A stretch of 64,000 nucleotides of DNA from Halalkalibacter oceani (GCF_040544555.1 NZ_JBEPKD010000002.1:124001-188000), one strand, 5' to 3'; counted from the first letter of the stretch, positions 43,637 through 52,139 are shown. The notes: generated by a model not told the origin, from the sequence alone. A program made the numbers and translations.

Positions 43637-44338
43637 TTAATTCACATACGCGACCCAATTGAACTTATCGGCCTTTTCCTGAATTTCAACCGCATACCAG
43701 CTTTCGGCATGGCCGTTTTCGCTCAAATACTTTTCCAGGCCGTACATCCCGCGATGATAGGCCGTTAAAGCGTGGTCCCAATCCTCGTATTCATGATAAA
43801 GAAAGCTCAAATATTCAACTGATAATTCAATTGAATACAAAGGATCAAATAATAGCTCATCCTCATACGGCAGCCCCGCCATTTCCGCAATCCACGGTGC
43901 TGTATTTTTCATAAACTGCGCCATTCCGTAGGCATGTCCGTAACGCGTTTCCGGTCCGACAAGCGTCGGATCAAATGTCCCGCCTGTTTCGGTTCGCAAC
44001 AGCTCATAGACAAGAAATGGATCGATATCACGCTGTTGGGCGATCTCTCCAAGAAAGACGCCCCATTCTTTTTTGAATTTCCCTTCACTGTCCTGATAAA
44101 GCTGATCGGCAACCTCTTTTGACCGAAGCCATGTGTCATAATTGGCCGGCGGCACTTCTGTTCTAGGCTGCTGCAAATAATAGAGCTGGATCTGTTCCAT
44201 TTCCTGAACGGTACGAAGCTCTTCGTAAGCAAGCTCGTTTTCTGATATTGTATGATGAAGCTGGCGGTTTTCGACATAAAAAAAGCCAGCCGTGATCGTT
44301 AGTATCACAATAAGACTAGTCAGAAAGATGCGTTTCAT
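43637..44338 (-). CDS. Membrane-anchored lytic transglycosylase (SLT domain)
   Basis: The 233-residue protein has an N-terminal membrane anchor (about 5-22) and a lysozyme-like SLT domain from about residue 95. The catalytic Glu is in LLRTETGG, with YGMAQFM and YLSFLYHEY downstream. It cleaves the glycan strands of peptidoglycan with formation of 1,6-anhydro ends. ATG 44338 follows AAAGGAGG. A Spo0A-like box lies 95 bases upstream. Confidence 0.88.
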   Translation of the reverse strand: MKRIFLTSLIVILTITAGFFYVENRQLHHTISENELAYEELRTVQEMEQIQLYYLQQPRTEVPPANYDTWLRSKEVADQLYQDSEGKFKKEWGVFLGEIAQQRDIDPFLVYELLRTETGGTFDPTLVGPETRYGHAYGMAQFMKNTAPWIAEMAGLPYEDELLFDPLYSIELSVEYLSFLYHEYEDWDHALTAYHRGMYGLEKYLSENGHAESWYAVEIQEKADKFNWVAYVN

Positions 44339-44430
44339 CTCTCATTCCTCCTTTTGTTACCCTTGCAATTTCAACGAGAACTATCGTACCGAAATCAAAA
44401 GTCGAACACAACCGGGACCAATCGATAAAT

Positions 44431-44437
44431 TTCGACA
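44431..44437 (-). promoter_or_regulatory. Possible Spo0A box
   Basis: The minus strand reads TGTCGAA, a perfect Spo0A box, about 95 bases upstream of the transglycosylase. A seven-base site can occur by chance; the rest of the 300-base gap shows only the kinase terminator. Confidence 0.3.
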
Positions 44438-44623
44438 TTTACCGTGTTTAGCGGATTTTGAAAGAACTGACCCCTGATTCTTCTTACCATTCCGCCTGCT
44501 TTTCTCCCTTTTCCTCTCAATTACGAAAAATGAAATGGAAGCAAATTTCAAGCATAGGTAAGATTATCCCTTTCTCTGCCACTTATCACCATTTTGATCT
44601 CCGCCCTAAATGGATACGTCACA

Positions 44624-44662
44624 AGAAAAAAAGCACCCTCTCAAAGGATTGAGAAGCTGCTT
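44624..44662 (-). terminator. Terminator of the sensor kinase gene
   Basis: On the minus strand AAGCAGCTTCTCA and TGAGAGGGTGCTT pair around a short loop, followed by TTTTTTTC, starting just after the kinase stop. Confidence 0.8.
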
Positions 44663-44663
44663 T

Positions 44664-45719
44664 TCAATGAAGGGGAAGCGTGACCGTCACGGTTGTTCCG
44701 ACATTATATGTACTTTCAATTTTAAAACTTCCTCCATGATCTTCAATAATCTTCTTACAGAGCGGAATGCCAATACCTGTCCCGCTCTCTTTCGTCGTGA
44801 AAAAGGGCTTGCCGATTTGCTTCAATACCGACTCTGGCATTCCTTTTCCATTATCTTTGACGTAGACAACATAATGATCATTTTCCATTCTCGTACCGAT
44901 CCAGAGCGTGCGGTTCTTATTGGCTTCCCCGTAAGCTTCAATCGAATTGCGCAAAAGATTGAGCATCACCTGCTTCACCATTGATTCATTGACATGAACG
45001 AGCCTTGTCGTTTCCGTTAATTCGATATTCAGTTCAACATCATGAAGCAAGCATTCCGCTTTAATAATTTCAATTAGCGATTCCATAATCTGAACCGGGG
45101 ATTGCCTTTTCCGGTCAATCTTCTTCCGCGAAACGGAAAGAAAATCCTCGATGATGCCGTTCATTCGATTCAGCTCGGATAATATCGTATCATAGTATTT
45201 TTCAAATTCATTCGTTAATTTAGCCAGTTGTAAAAATCCCTTTATAACAGATAAAGGGTTTCGTAATTCATGCGCTACTCCGGCAGCAATATGGGAAACG
45301 GCTTCCATTTGATGATGAAAGGTTAATAAATGCTCAAATTGCTTCTGCAGCGACCGGTCTTCGAGGATGATATAAAGGCTTTCCTCTGCGACATAAGGGG
45401 CGACCCGTATTCGATAATTCGCTTCCTCATCCTCGTAGTCATCTTCCTGCCGCTTTTTCGTCTGGATCGTCTCTTCAAGTAAATCAAGACAAAAAGCGAA
45501 GAAAGGTTCCCGCTCCGCCAACTGATCAAGTGTATAAGTTAAATCAGCCTCCTGTATCTTCGTTGCTTCAAGAAAGGCATGGTTCCACTTTTGTATATGT
45601 AGCTCCTCATCAACTTTCAAGTAGGGTATCCCTAATTCTTCTATTAAAAAAAACTGTTCAGCCAGGTCCTCCTGCTTCGAGGTTTGATAATTTATTTGTG
45701 ATTGATAAACTGTATCCAT
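44664..45719 (-). CDS. Orphan sensor histidine kinase, sporulation-kinase type
   Basis: The 351-residue kinase has no membrane segment. Residues about 25-145 form a PAS-like sensor, 150-210 hold the HisKA dimer with phospho-His in GVAHELRNPLSVIKGF, and 225-350 the ATPase with LLRNSIEAYGEA, DNGKGM and GTGIGI motifs. The H-box is that of the Spo0F-targeting kinases KinA to KinE. ATG 45719 follows AAAGGGAG; the ORF is open to 45776. No response regulator gene is adjacent. A role in sporulation is inferred from family and the spore-former background. Confidence 0.87.
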   Translation of the reverse strand: MDTVYQSQINYQTSKQEDLAEQFFLIEELGIPYLKVDEELHIQKWNHAFLEATKIQEADLTYTLDQLAEREPFFAFCLDLLEETIQTKKRQEDDYEDEEANYRIRVAPYVAEESLYIILEDRSLQKQFEHLLTFHHQMEAVSHIAAGVAHELRNPLSVIKGFLQLAKLTNEFEKYYDTILSELNRMNGIIEDFLSVSRKKIDRKRQSPVQIMESLIEIIKAECLLHDVELNIELTETTRLVHVNESMVKQVMLNLLRNSIEAYGEANKNRTLWIGTRMENDHYVVYVKDNGKGMPESVLKQIGKPFFTTKESGTGIGIPLCKKIIEDHGGSFKIESTYNVGTTVTVTLPLH

Positions 45720-45932
45720 CGAATTTCTCCCTTTGGGGCTTGGGGCTGTTTGTCTATTTATATCCTTCTCTCTCAATGCGCCCCACTCCTTTTGTTAAAC
45801 TGCCTTTTCTGCATATTATCTCACCTGTGAACCTTATTTCGATAAGAAATGAAGGATTTCCTTTTTTTCTGCACATTTTCTTCCTGCGTTCATATACTGT
45901 CAGCATCTCACTTTGGAAAAAGGGGTGCTTCC

Positions 45933-46196
45933 ATGAATGTCATCATGCAGCAATTAGTCAATAATAAGGTGAATTCACTGACACCATCAGAGCTTCTCCA
46001 ACTCGCTAAGCAATATCAGATCCCTCTAACATCGGAACAAGCAGACAAGGTGATTGCCGTCCTTCGCTCTGAAGATATTGATGTGGCAAATCAAGCCCAG
46101 GTCAGCCGGATGATTCACCGCCTGCAGACAGAAGTTGACAGTCATGTTTCCGGCGTCATTCAACAGCTGCTCCAGCAATTCAGCCATTATCTTTAA
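45933..46196 (+). CDS. DUF2624 protein, YqfT-like
   Basis: The 87-residue product starts at ATG 45933 after AAAGGGG. Its helical layout (LTPSELLQLAKQYQIPLT near the middle, IHRLQ later) and position beside nfo agree with B. subtilis YqfT and the DUF2624 family. No function is known. Confidence 0.75.
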   Translation: MNVIMQQLVNNKVNSLTPSELLQLAKQYQIPLTSEQADKVIAVLRSEDIDVANQAQVSRMIHRLQTEVDSHVSGVIQQLLQQFSHYL

Positions 46197-46204
46197 GAGG
46201 ATGA

Positions 46205-46438
46205 GTCTAACGTATGTTTGCCTGCATGAAGAGCCGAACAAATGAAAAATCAGTTGCCGGCTCCTGAGAGGAAACTCCGCTTTCCGCCGGATGACGGCGC
46301 CTTCCTCAAATCAGACCTTTAAAAAAAAGCCAGTAAGGAAAGCGCACTTTCCTACTGGCCGGCGCAACCTGATGGCACGCCCCTGCGGCGCCTCGTTACG
46401 AGAAATGTTCTCCCGACAGGCGGGCAGAGGCGGCTATT
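46205..46438. other. Intergenic region behind nfo, with terminator at 46321-46359
   Basis: On the minus strand GCCAGTAGGAAAG and CTTTCCTTACTGGC form a strong stem followed by eight T (46321-46359), which should end nfo mRNA. Either side are GC-rich words (GGAGGAAACTCCGCTTTCCGCC type at 46267, and CGGCGCCTCGTT at 46387) that look like fragments of dispersed intergenic repeats. No ORF is credible. Confidence 0.6.
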
Positions 46439-47350
46439 TTAGTTGATGCTGCTTTCGTGCGATGCTATTTTGTCCACTAATTCCGGGTCGAATTGTCCGC
46501 TGCGAAGCATGGCGATCTCATGCTTATACGGCGGCTTTTTGTTCTTTTTGTCTTCACCGACGAACGGCGTTTCCAATATCTTTGGAATGTTCGTTAGCTG
46601 CGGATGATGGGCGATCGCATGAAGCGTATCAAAGCCAAGATGACCGAAGCCGATATTCTGGTGACGGTCTTTCGCTGCGCCACGTTCATTTTTACTGTCA
46701 TTCAAGTGAACGACCTTCAGGCGATCAAGGCCGATTATCCGGTCAAAACTGTCGAGCACCCCGTCGAAATCTTCGATCAGATTATAGCCGGCGTCATGAG
46801 TATGGCACGTATCAAAGCAGACAGAAAGACGCTCGTTATGCGTCACCCCTTCGATGATCGCTGCCAGCTCTTCAAATGTCCGCCCGCATTCAGAGCCTTT
46901 TCCGGCCATCGTTTCAAGGGCGATTTGCACATCCCGTTTTTCTTCAAAAACGAGGTTCAGGCCTTCGATGATCTTCTTAATTCCAGCTTCAGCCCCCGCG
47001 CCGACGTGGGCCCCCGGGTGCAAAACGATTTGCTTTGCACCGAGTGCTTCCGTCCGTTCGATTTCCGAGCGTAAGAAACGAACGCCTAATTCAAACGTTT
47101 CCGGCTTAGTCGTGTTAGCAATGTTAATAATATAAGGCGCGTGGACGACGATATCGGCAATTCCGTTTTCGGCCATATGAGCGAGACCTGCTTCAATATT
47201 CAATTCCTCTATCGCCTTACGTCGCGTGTTTTGCGGCGCACCGGTGTAAATCATAAACGTGTTCGATCCGTACGACGCCGCTTCTTCACTAGCTCCGAGC
47301 AGCATTTTTTTCCCATTCATTGACACATGAGAACCTATTTTTAAATCCAT
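46439..47350 (-). CDS. nfo: Endonuclease IV, AP endonuclease
   Basis: The 303-residue enzyme cuts DNA at abasic sites in base-excision repair. The AP-endonuclease-2 signatures with zinc ligands are visible: VLHPGAHVGAG, ALETMAGKGSECG, VCFDTCHTHDAGY and KVVHLNDSKNERGAAKDRHQNIG. It starts at ATG 47350 and follows cshB by 24 bases, so the two are co-transcribed. The B. subtilis counterpart YqfS works in spore DNA protection. Confidence 0.95.
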   Translation of the reverse strand: MDLKIGSHVSMNGKKMLLGASEEAASYGSNTFMIYTGAPQNTRRKAIEELNIEAGLAHMAENGIADIVVHAPYIINIANTTKPETFELGVRFLRSEIERTEALGAKQIVLHPGAHVGAGAEAGIKKIIEGLNLVFEEKRDVQIALETMAGKGSECGRTFEELAAIIEGVTHNERLSVCFDTCHTHDAGYNLIEDFDGVLDSFDRIIGLDRLKVVHLNDSKNERGAAKDRHQNIGFGHLGFDTLHAIAHHPQLTNIPKILETPFVGEDKKNKKPPYKHEIAMLRSGQFDPELVDKIASHESSIN

Positions 47351-47374
47351 TTTTCCTCTCTCCCTTATTTATCG

Positions 47375-48730
47375 TTACTTCTTATTCTTCGCCGCGCTGC
47401 GTCGTTGCCTTTTCGCTTCCTTCTCCTGCTTGAAACGAGCTTTCTTTTTATAAGCCGGCTTTACTTTCTTCGCTTTGGCGACAGCCTTGCCTCCGGTCCG
47501 CTTTTGCGCAGGCTTCACACCGCTTTCCGCTGGTGCTTCTCCTTTATTGCGGCGCGGCTTGCGCTGTCCCGGCACTCCAAGCGGCGCTTTATCAAGCTTC
47601 GTCCATTTATTTTGTCTGAAATCATAAAAAGTAAAGTGAATGCCGCGCTTCTGCAGCTTGGCAACAGCATTTTGATCCTGCTCCTCATAAATCGTATAGG
47701 CGATGCCATCAGCTCCGGCCCGGCCTGTCCGTCCTACGCGGTGAATATAGAAATCCAAATCCTGCGGCAGCCCGTAGTTGATAATATGGCTAACCCCCTT
47801 CACATCAATCCCGCGCGCGGCGAGATCGGTCGCGACAAGGTATTGCACCTTGACATCGTTAACGAGCTTCATCACCTGTTTACGCTGTCTCGGCTGCAAG
47901 CCGCCGTGAAGTCGTTCAACATTCAGGTTAGCGGCAAGCATCGCGTCAGCGACTTCATCGGCCTGCTCCTTCGTATTCGTGAAAATAATCGCCAAATACG
48001 GATTTAACGATTGAGCAAGCTCGACGATGAAGCTCAGCTTCTCACGATGGCGGAGCGGGACGATCCTGTGCTCGATTTTAACAGCTGTCACATGCTTCGG
48101 TTCAACGTGCACATGGCGCGGATCCTGCATATATTTCTTTAAAAATGGCTGAAGCTTTTCCGGCACGGTCGCCGAGAAGACCATCATTTGCAGCTGTTCA
48201 GCCATCCGTGACGCTACCCGGTCAACCTCTTCGATAAAGCCCATATCAAGCATTTGATCAGCTTCATCGACAACGAGCATGTCTGCCGTATAAACCTTTA
48301 ACGCGCCCTCACCGACGAGGTCGGCCAGTCTGCCGGCTGTCCCGACAACGAGCTGCGGCTGGGACTTTAAGCTTTCAATCGTTCGCGCCCGGTCGGTTCC
48401 GCCAACGAGCAGCTTCGCCTGAATGCCTGCCTGATCAAATTCAAGCAGCTTCTTTACCTCCTGAAACAGCTGAGAGGCTAGCTCACGCGTCGGCGCGGTG
48501 ATGACGGCTTGTACTTCTGCTCTCTCCGGATCAATCCGATTTAACATCGGCAGTAAAAAAGCAAGCGTTTTTCCCGTTCCCGTCTGTGATTGTCCGATGA
48601 CATCCCGCTTGTTCGCAATCGCCGGAATCAGCCTTTCCTGGATTTCCGTCGGCATGGAAAAGCCTTGCGCATCGAGTGCTTCTATTAAAAATGGCTTTAA
48701 TTCAAATCGTTGAAAATTTTTTGAGATCAT
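47375..48730 (-). CDS. cshB: DEAD-box RNA helicase CshB
   Basis: The 451-residue helicase has motif I TGTGKT, DEAD-like VVDEADQML, SAT, and the C-terminal motifs DLAARGID and HRVGRTGRAG. Residues about 375-451 are a Lys/Arg-rich tail typical of CshB/YqfR. It unwinds RNA and takes part in ribosome assembly and cold adaptation. ATG 48730 follows AGGAAGG; the ATG six codons earlier lies upstream of that site. Confidence 0.93.
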   Translation of the reverse strand: MISKNFQRFELKPFLIEALDAQGFSMPTEIQERLIPAIANKRDVIGQSQTGTGKTLAFLLPMLNRIDPERAEVQAVITAPTRELASQLFQEVKKLLEFDQAGIQAKLLVGGTDRARTIESLKSQPQLVVGTAGRLADLVGEGALKVYTADMLVVDEADQMLDMGFIEEVDRVASRMAEQLQMMVFSATVPEKLQPFLKKYMQDPRHVHVEPKHVTAVKIEHRIVPLRHREKLSFIVELAQSLNPYLAIIFTNTKEQADEVADAMLAANLNVERLHGGLQPRQRKQVMKLVNDVKVQYLVATDLAARGIDVKGVSHIINYGLPQDLDFYIHRVGRTGRAGADGIAYTIYEEQDQNAVAKLQKRGIHFTFYDFRQNKWTKLDKAPLGVPGQRKPRRNKGEAPAESGVKPAQKRTGGKAVAKAKKVKPAYKKKARFKQEKEAKRQRRSAAKNKK

Positions 48731-49146
48731 GTACCTTCCTACTTTCATTCATCATTTCGATGTTCCTTCCAGCTAAAACCGTAGCGAAATATACTGTTTG
48801 CAATGGTTCATTTTATCATAGTTTGCCATACTGTGGCTAATTTACTTATGAAGAGGCTTGTTTTTACCTTTTGGCTGGCCCCCGGGCAACGCTCGTTTTG
48901 TTTCGAGCCCTTTCCTTTTCTCATTTCCCTCACCACTTGAAGGGCTCGTGCATATGACTAGAGTGTAGACGTTTATAGCAGAAAAACCATGTAGCGTCCT
49001 TTCTAAGAAGCGGTGTGTGGAGCCGTTACAAGCTCTTTTGACATTGACCTGCGTAGCGCACGAGCCGGCACGTTTCTTCACATCAACCTGATATTTTCTT
49101 ATATTTTCTGACCTTATAAAAAATGACGAAAGGAGGAAGGATCAGT
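48731..49146. other. Intergenic region between cshB and yqfQ, repeat-like (copy 5)
   Basis: The segment holds TTACCTTTTGGCTGGCC (48865-48885), GGGCAACGCTCG / CGAGCCC (48896-48920), GAAGGGCTCGTGC, and GCGGTGTGTGGAGCCGTTAC further on. These recall modules of the repeat family at 338, 30818, 37048 and 59111 in degenerate form. A 79-codon ORF across it has no ribosome binding site and is not accepted. Confidence 0.5.
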
Positions 49147-49683
49147 ATGCAGCAAGTTTTTGGTCCTCCTTTTGGCCCGATTCCAATGCAGCCTCCGCCT
49201 GCGATGGGCGGCATGATGTCACAGGCAGGCTCATTCGCGCCCGGCGCCGGCCAGTTCGGACAGTTCCCCGCTGCCGGTCTGATGGGAGGCGGGCAGGCCG
49301 TTAGAGGCGGCTTATTGGCGCGCTTATTCGGAGGTGGCGCGGGCGGAATAGGCGGAGCGGTCGGCTTAGGTCCAGGTTCTGCCGCAGCCGGGGGAATTAA
49401 CTGGACGACGATGCTGACGAATGCGCAGCGCGTTCTCGGCCTGACCCAGCAAGTAGTGCCGATGGTGCAGCAATACGGCCCGCTCGTTCGCAACCTGCCG
49501 ACCATTTGGCGAATTATGAGAAGCTCCTCTGATGAGCAGGAAACCGCTGCCGAAGAGACGACTTTACCGCTGGCGGTCGAAGAAGAGAAAGAAGAAACAG
49601 TACCCGTTACGCCGGAGCCAGCACCCAAGCAGCCGGAAAAGAAAACGATTGAAGGAATGCCGTTACCGAAGCTCTATATTTAG
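49147..49683 (+). CDS. YqfQ/VrrA-like spore protein, Gly/Pro-rich
   Basis: The 178-residue product starts at ATG 49147 after AAAGGAGGAAGG. Residues 1-85 are rich in Gly, Pro, Ala and Met (PPFGPIPMQPPP; GGGAGGIGG), 90-135 form a helix ending in PLVRNLPTIWRIMR, and the tail is acidic with PKQPEKK and a final PKLYI. This matches YqfQ of B. subtilis and VrrA of B. anthracis, spore-coat-associated proteins. It is next to cshB and ispH as expected. Confidence 0.85.
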   Translation: MQQVFGPPFGPIPMQPPPAMGGMMSQAGSFAPGAGQFGQFPAAGLMGGGQAVRGGLLARLFGGGAGGIGGAVGLGPGSAAAGGINWTTMLTNAQRVLGLTQQVVPMVQQYGPLVRNLPTIWRIMRSSSDEQETAAEETTLPLAVEEEKEETVPVTPEPAPKQPEKKTIEGMPLPKLYI

Positions 49684-49741
49684 CGATTGACGGCAATTTC
49701 AGCTTCCTCTGAAATTTTAGCCCATTTTGCTTACTTTTTTA

Positions 49742-49800
49742 TTGACAACCTTCAACCCGGAGTAGTAAAATTTTATTTTTGCTTTTTTTTGTGGTATACT
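49742..49800 (+). promoter_or_regulatory. Promoter region of the CarD-like gene
   Basis: TGGTATACT (49792-49800) is an extended -10, 30 bases before the start codon. TTGACA at 49742 with TAAAAT at 49766 could form a second promoter (18-base spacer). Confidence 0.5.
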
Positions 49801-49829
49801 ATAACTACTACTCGATTGGAGGAATGCTC

Positions 49830-50324
49830 ATGTTTAAAGTTGGTGACCATGTTGTCTACCCATATCACGGTGCCGGTACGATTCAAGATATTGAAGTGAA
49901 GGATGTCTTAGGTGAGACACATTCATATTTCGTTCTTGATTTCCCGCTCGTGGATGTAAAGCTTATGCTGCCGGAAAATCGCATTGGGGATTCCGGATTG
50001 CGTAAAGTCATAGATCCTTCGGAATTAGATGCACTTGTAGAAGCGCTGCAAAACGGACCGGAAATTCCGCCATCTACAAGTCACTTTTCACGTGATACGG
50101 AGAACCTTCTTAAAAGCGGCAGCATTATCGACGCCGCCCATTTGATTTCCTCTCTATCCAGAAAGCAGACTGAACGGGCAAACGGCCTCCATATTCAAGA
50201 TCGAAACCATATGCAGAAAGCAAGACAAATGATTGCCAGTGAACTGATTCTGATGAACGATATGACCGAAGAGCAGGCCTACGAATTTATTGACTCGGCC
50301 CTGCAGGAAGTCAAACAAGCGTAA
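49830..50324 (+). CDS. CarD/CdnL-family transcription factor
   Basis: The 164-residue protein has the N-terminal CarD RNA-polymerase-interaction fold (FKVGDHVVYPYHGAGTI, Tudor-like, residues 1-60) and a C-terminal helical DNA-binding part ending RQMIASELIL. CarD proteins bind the RNAP beta lobe and stabilise open promoter complexes. ATG 49830 follows GGAGGAATG. In B. subtilis the paralogue YdeB is elsewhere; here the gene lies between yqfQ and ispH. Confidence 0.87.
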   Translation: MFKVGDHVVYPYHGAGTIQDIEVKDVLGETHSYFVLDFPLVDVKLMLPENRIGDSGLRKVIDPSELDALVEALQNGPEIPPSTSHFSRDTENLLKSGSIIDAAHLISSLSRKQTERANGLHIQDRNHMQKARQMIASELILMNDMTEEQAYEFIDSALQEVKQA

Positions 50325-50327
50325 TCA

Positions 50328-50356
50328 TTGTCACGAAAAGCAATCTCTATTATACT
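50328..50356 (+). promoter_or_regulatory. Sigma-A promoter of ispH
   Basis: TTGTCA (50328-50333), 17 bases, then TATACT (50351-50356). The start near 50363 gives a leader of about 125 bases. Confidence 0.7.
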
Positions 50357-50375
50357 AATTGAAGAAGACATAATA

Positions 50376-50467
50376 GACACCATTCGTTATCATAACGGAT
50401 GGTGCTGTCATGTTCAGGGAATTTCTTAATGAACTGAACAGTCACAAGTATGCCCTGTTACGAACAG
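50376..50467 (+). promoter_or_regulatory. Structured leader of ispH mRNA (three hairpins)
   Basis: Hairpin 1 pairs CACCATTCGTTAT with ATAACGGATGGTG (50376-50409). Hairpin 2 pairs TGTTCAG with CTGAACA (50411-50440). Hairpin 3 pairs CTGTT with AACAG (50455-50467), ten bases before the ribosome binding site. None has a T-run, so translational or stability control is more likely than termination. No known riboswitch was recognised. Confidence 0.5.
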
Positions 50468-50486
50468 AGCGACTAGGAGGCCTACA

Positions 50487-51431
50487 ATGAAAGTAAAAAA
50501 AATATCCCCGCGCGGCTATTGCTATGGTGTTGTTGATGCAATGGTGCTGGCACGTCAGGCTGCGGCCAACCTGGATCTCCCTCGTCCGATTTATATTTTA
50601 GGGATGATTGTTCATAACCAGCACGTGACTGATGCCTTCGAAGAAGACGGGATTATTTCACTAGATGGACCAAACCGGGTCGAAATTTTGAAGAAGGTTG
50701 AAAAAGGGACCGTGATTTTTACCGCTCACGGCGTATCGCCGGAGGTGCGGAAGCTGGCACGGGAAAAGGGACTGACCGTCGTCGACGCAACCTGCCCCGA
50801 TGTAACGCGGACGCACGACCTCATTCGAGACAAGCAGGCTGAGGGGTATCAATTTATTTACGTCGGGAAAAAAGGCCACCCTGAGCCGGAAGGGGCGATT
50901 GGTGTAGCGCCGCATGCCGTCCATCTCGTCGAATCTGTCGCCGATGTCGAACAGCTCCAGCTGACAACCGACAAGCTGATTATTACCAACCAAACGACGA
51001 TGAGCCAGTGGGATGTCAGTGAAATTATGAAAAAGGCGATGGAACGCTTTCCAACGGCCGAGGTGCATAATGAAATTTGCCTCGCGACCCAGGTGAGGCA
51101 GGAGGCTGTAGCGGAACAAGCAAAGGATTGCGACCTTGTGATCGTCGTCGGCGATCCAAAAAGCAATAACTCAAATCGTCTGGCGCAGGTGTCGGAGCAA
51201 ATTGCCGGAACGACCGCATACCGGATCGGCGATGTGACCGAGCTGCAGCTCGAATGGCTCGAAGGCGTCGAGACCGTCGGCGTGACATCAGGTGCCTCAA
51301 CCCCGACTCCGATTACAAAGGAAGTCATCAGCTTTCTTGAAAGCTATGACGAACATGACCCTTCAACATGGGTCCGTGAACGCAAAGTAACCCTTCAGAA
51401 AATTCTTCCGAAGGTAAAAGCGAAAAAATAA
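50487..51431 (+). CDS. ispH: HMBPP reductase (IspH/LytB)
   Basis: The 314-residue iron-sulfur enzyme makes IPP and DMAPP from HMBPP, the last step of the non-mevalonate pathway. The cluster cysteines appear in SPRGYCYGV, VDATCPDV and NEICLATQ, and active-site words IVHNQHV, FTAHGVSPE and GDPKSNNSNRL are present. ATG 50487 follows GGAGGCC. It complements ispG at 34539. Confidence 0.97.
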   Translation: MKVKKISPRGYCYGVVDAMVLARQAAANLDLPRPIYILGMIVHNQHVTDAFEEDGIISLDGPNRVEILKKVEKGTVIFTAHGVSPEVRKLAREKGLTVVDATCPDVTRTHDLIRDKQAEGYQFIYVGKKGHPEPEGAIGVAPHAVHLVESVADVEQLQLTTDKLIITNQTTMSQWDVSEIMKKAMERFPTAEVHNEICLATQVRQEAVAEQAKDCDLVIVVGDPKSNNSNRLAQVSEQIAGTTAYRIGDVTELQLEWLEGVETVGVTSGASTPTPITKEVISFLESYDEHDPSTWVRERKVTLQKILPKVKAKK

Positions 51432-51443
51432 TAATAATTTCAG

Positions 51444-51488
51444 AGATAGCGCACATCGTCTTTTTCACCTTGTGCGCTATCTTTTTTT
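51444..51488 (+). terminator. Terminator after ispH
   Basis: AGATAGCGCACA pairs with TGTGCGCTATCT, followed by seven T; the T-run abuts the stop of the convergent NUDIX gene. Confidence 0.88.
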
Positions 51489-51925
51489 CAGCGGATAAAC
51501 GCCGCTTCTTTGTTGGCGAGAGCGTCGCTGAGCCATTGTGGATGCATCGTCAGCAGCTGTTGAGGCAGCGCATCAGTTGGAAAATATGTTGCATCAATCG
51601 TCTCTTCCCCGTCGCCTTTCAGCTTTCCGCCGACAACCTTTGCTAAAAAGCAGACGGTAACAAAATGAACAGCCCGCTGATCCGGATAAACGAATACTTG
51701 AGATTCCGGCTCCGAATAGACACCGATCAGCCTGACAATTTCCACCTCAAGATTCGTTTCTTCTTTCATCTCCCTGATCGCCGCTTCCTCCACCGTTTCT
51801 CCGCGCTCGACATGTCCTGAAGGCAGCCCCCACAGGCCTACATCTCCCCGCTTCTGCAAAAGAACCTCGTTTTGCTCGTTGAACACGATCATCGCCACTC
51901 CCGGTCTAATATCGTCTATTCTCAT
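51488..51925 (-). CDS. NUDIX hydrolase, riboswitch-controlled
   Basis: The 145-residue enzyme contains the NUDIX box G(x5)E(x7)REUXEE with GHVERGETVEEAAIREMKEE visible near residues 45-65. Such enzymes cleave nucleoside diphosphates linked to another group. ATG 51925 follows GAGGAGG; the longer ORF to 52015 runs through a terminator and is rejected. A ykkC-type riboswitch with a terminator lies upstream, so expression is probably adjusted to a nucleotide ligand. The gene stands alone. Confidence 0.88.
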   Translation of the reverse strand: MRIDDIRPGVAMIVFNEQNEVLLQKRGDVGLWGLPSGHVERGETVEEAAIREMKEETNLEVEIVRLIGVYSEPESQVFVYPDQRAVHFVTVCFLAKVVGGKLKGDGEETIDATYFPTDALPQQLLTMHPQWLSDALANKEAAFIR

Positions 51926-51984
51926 CCTTCTCCTCCTCTGTCTCCCAATGATTCCACACTTCCTGCAAGCACGTTTTTGACACG

Positions 51985-52037
51985 ACAAAAAAGGGGAAAG
52001 ATCCCAGCGCATCACAAATACACTGAACCTTTCCCCT
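51985..52037 (-). terminator. Riboswitch-controlled terminator before NUDIX gene
   Basis: On the minus strand AGGGGAAAG (52029-52037) and CTTTCCCCT (51992-52000) form a stem with a 28-base loop and are followed by TTTTTTG. It sits between the aptamer and the gene, 60 bases before the start codon. Confidence 0.8.
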
Positions 52038-52139
52038 CGGACCTTTTATGTCAATAGGTGCCTTTTACGTTTTGCAAAAGATGCAGCCCTCGGTCACAGA
52101 CCTTTCATCAGCGGAACCCTAGCTGCAGTTTTCCAGTTC
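52038..52139 (-). promoter_or_regulatory. ykkC-type riboswitch, probably nucleoside-diphosphate subtype
   Basis: On the minus strand CTAGGGTTCCG (52112-52122), the ykkC signature, is closed by a TGCAG/CTGCA stem (52082-52086 with 52123-52127) and followed by CTGTGACCGAGGG, the counterpart of the CTGGTCCGAGAG element. A perfect -10 TATAAT lies at 52146-52151 with no clear -35. ykkC RNAs split into guanidine, ppGpp, PRPP and nucleoside-diphosphate types, and the diphosphate subtype (2c) is known from NUDIX leaders. Nearby there is no guanidine or amino-acid gene, which favours 2c. Ligand assignment is inference. Confidence 0.7.

Noticed and set aside
48842..49081. 79-codon ORF on the minus strand between cshB and yqfQ
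   Set aside because: No Shine-Dalgarno, unusual composition, and it overlaps repeat-like sequence.
49083..49628. 181-codon Pro/Ser-rich ORF opposite yqfQ
   Set aside because: It is the antisense shadow of a low-complexity Gly/Pro gene.
52038..52139. Guanidine-I riboswitch
   Set aside because: The core is ykkC-like, but the downstream gene is a NUDIX hydrolase and no guanidine exporter or carboxylase is near, so the nucleotide-sensing subtype fits better.
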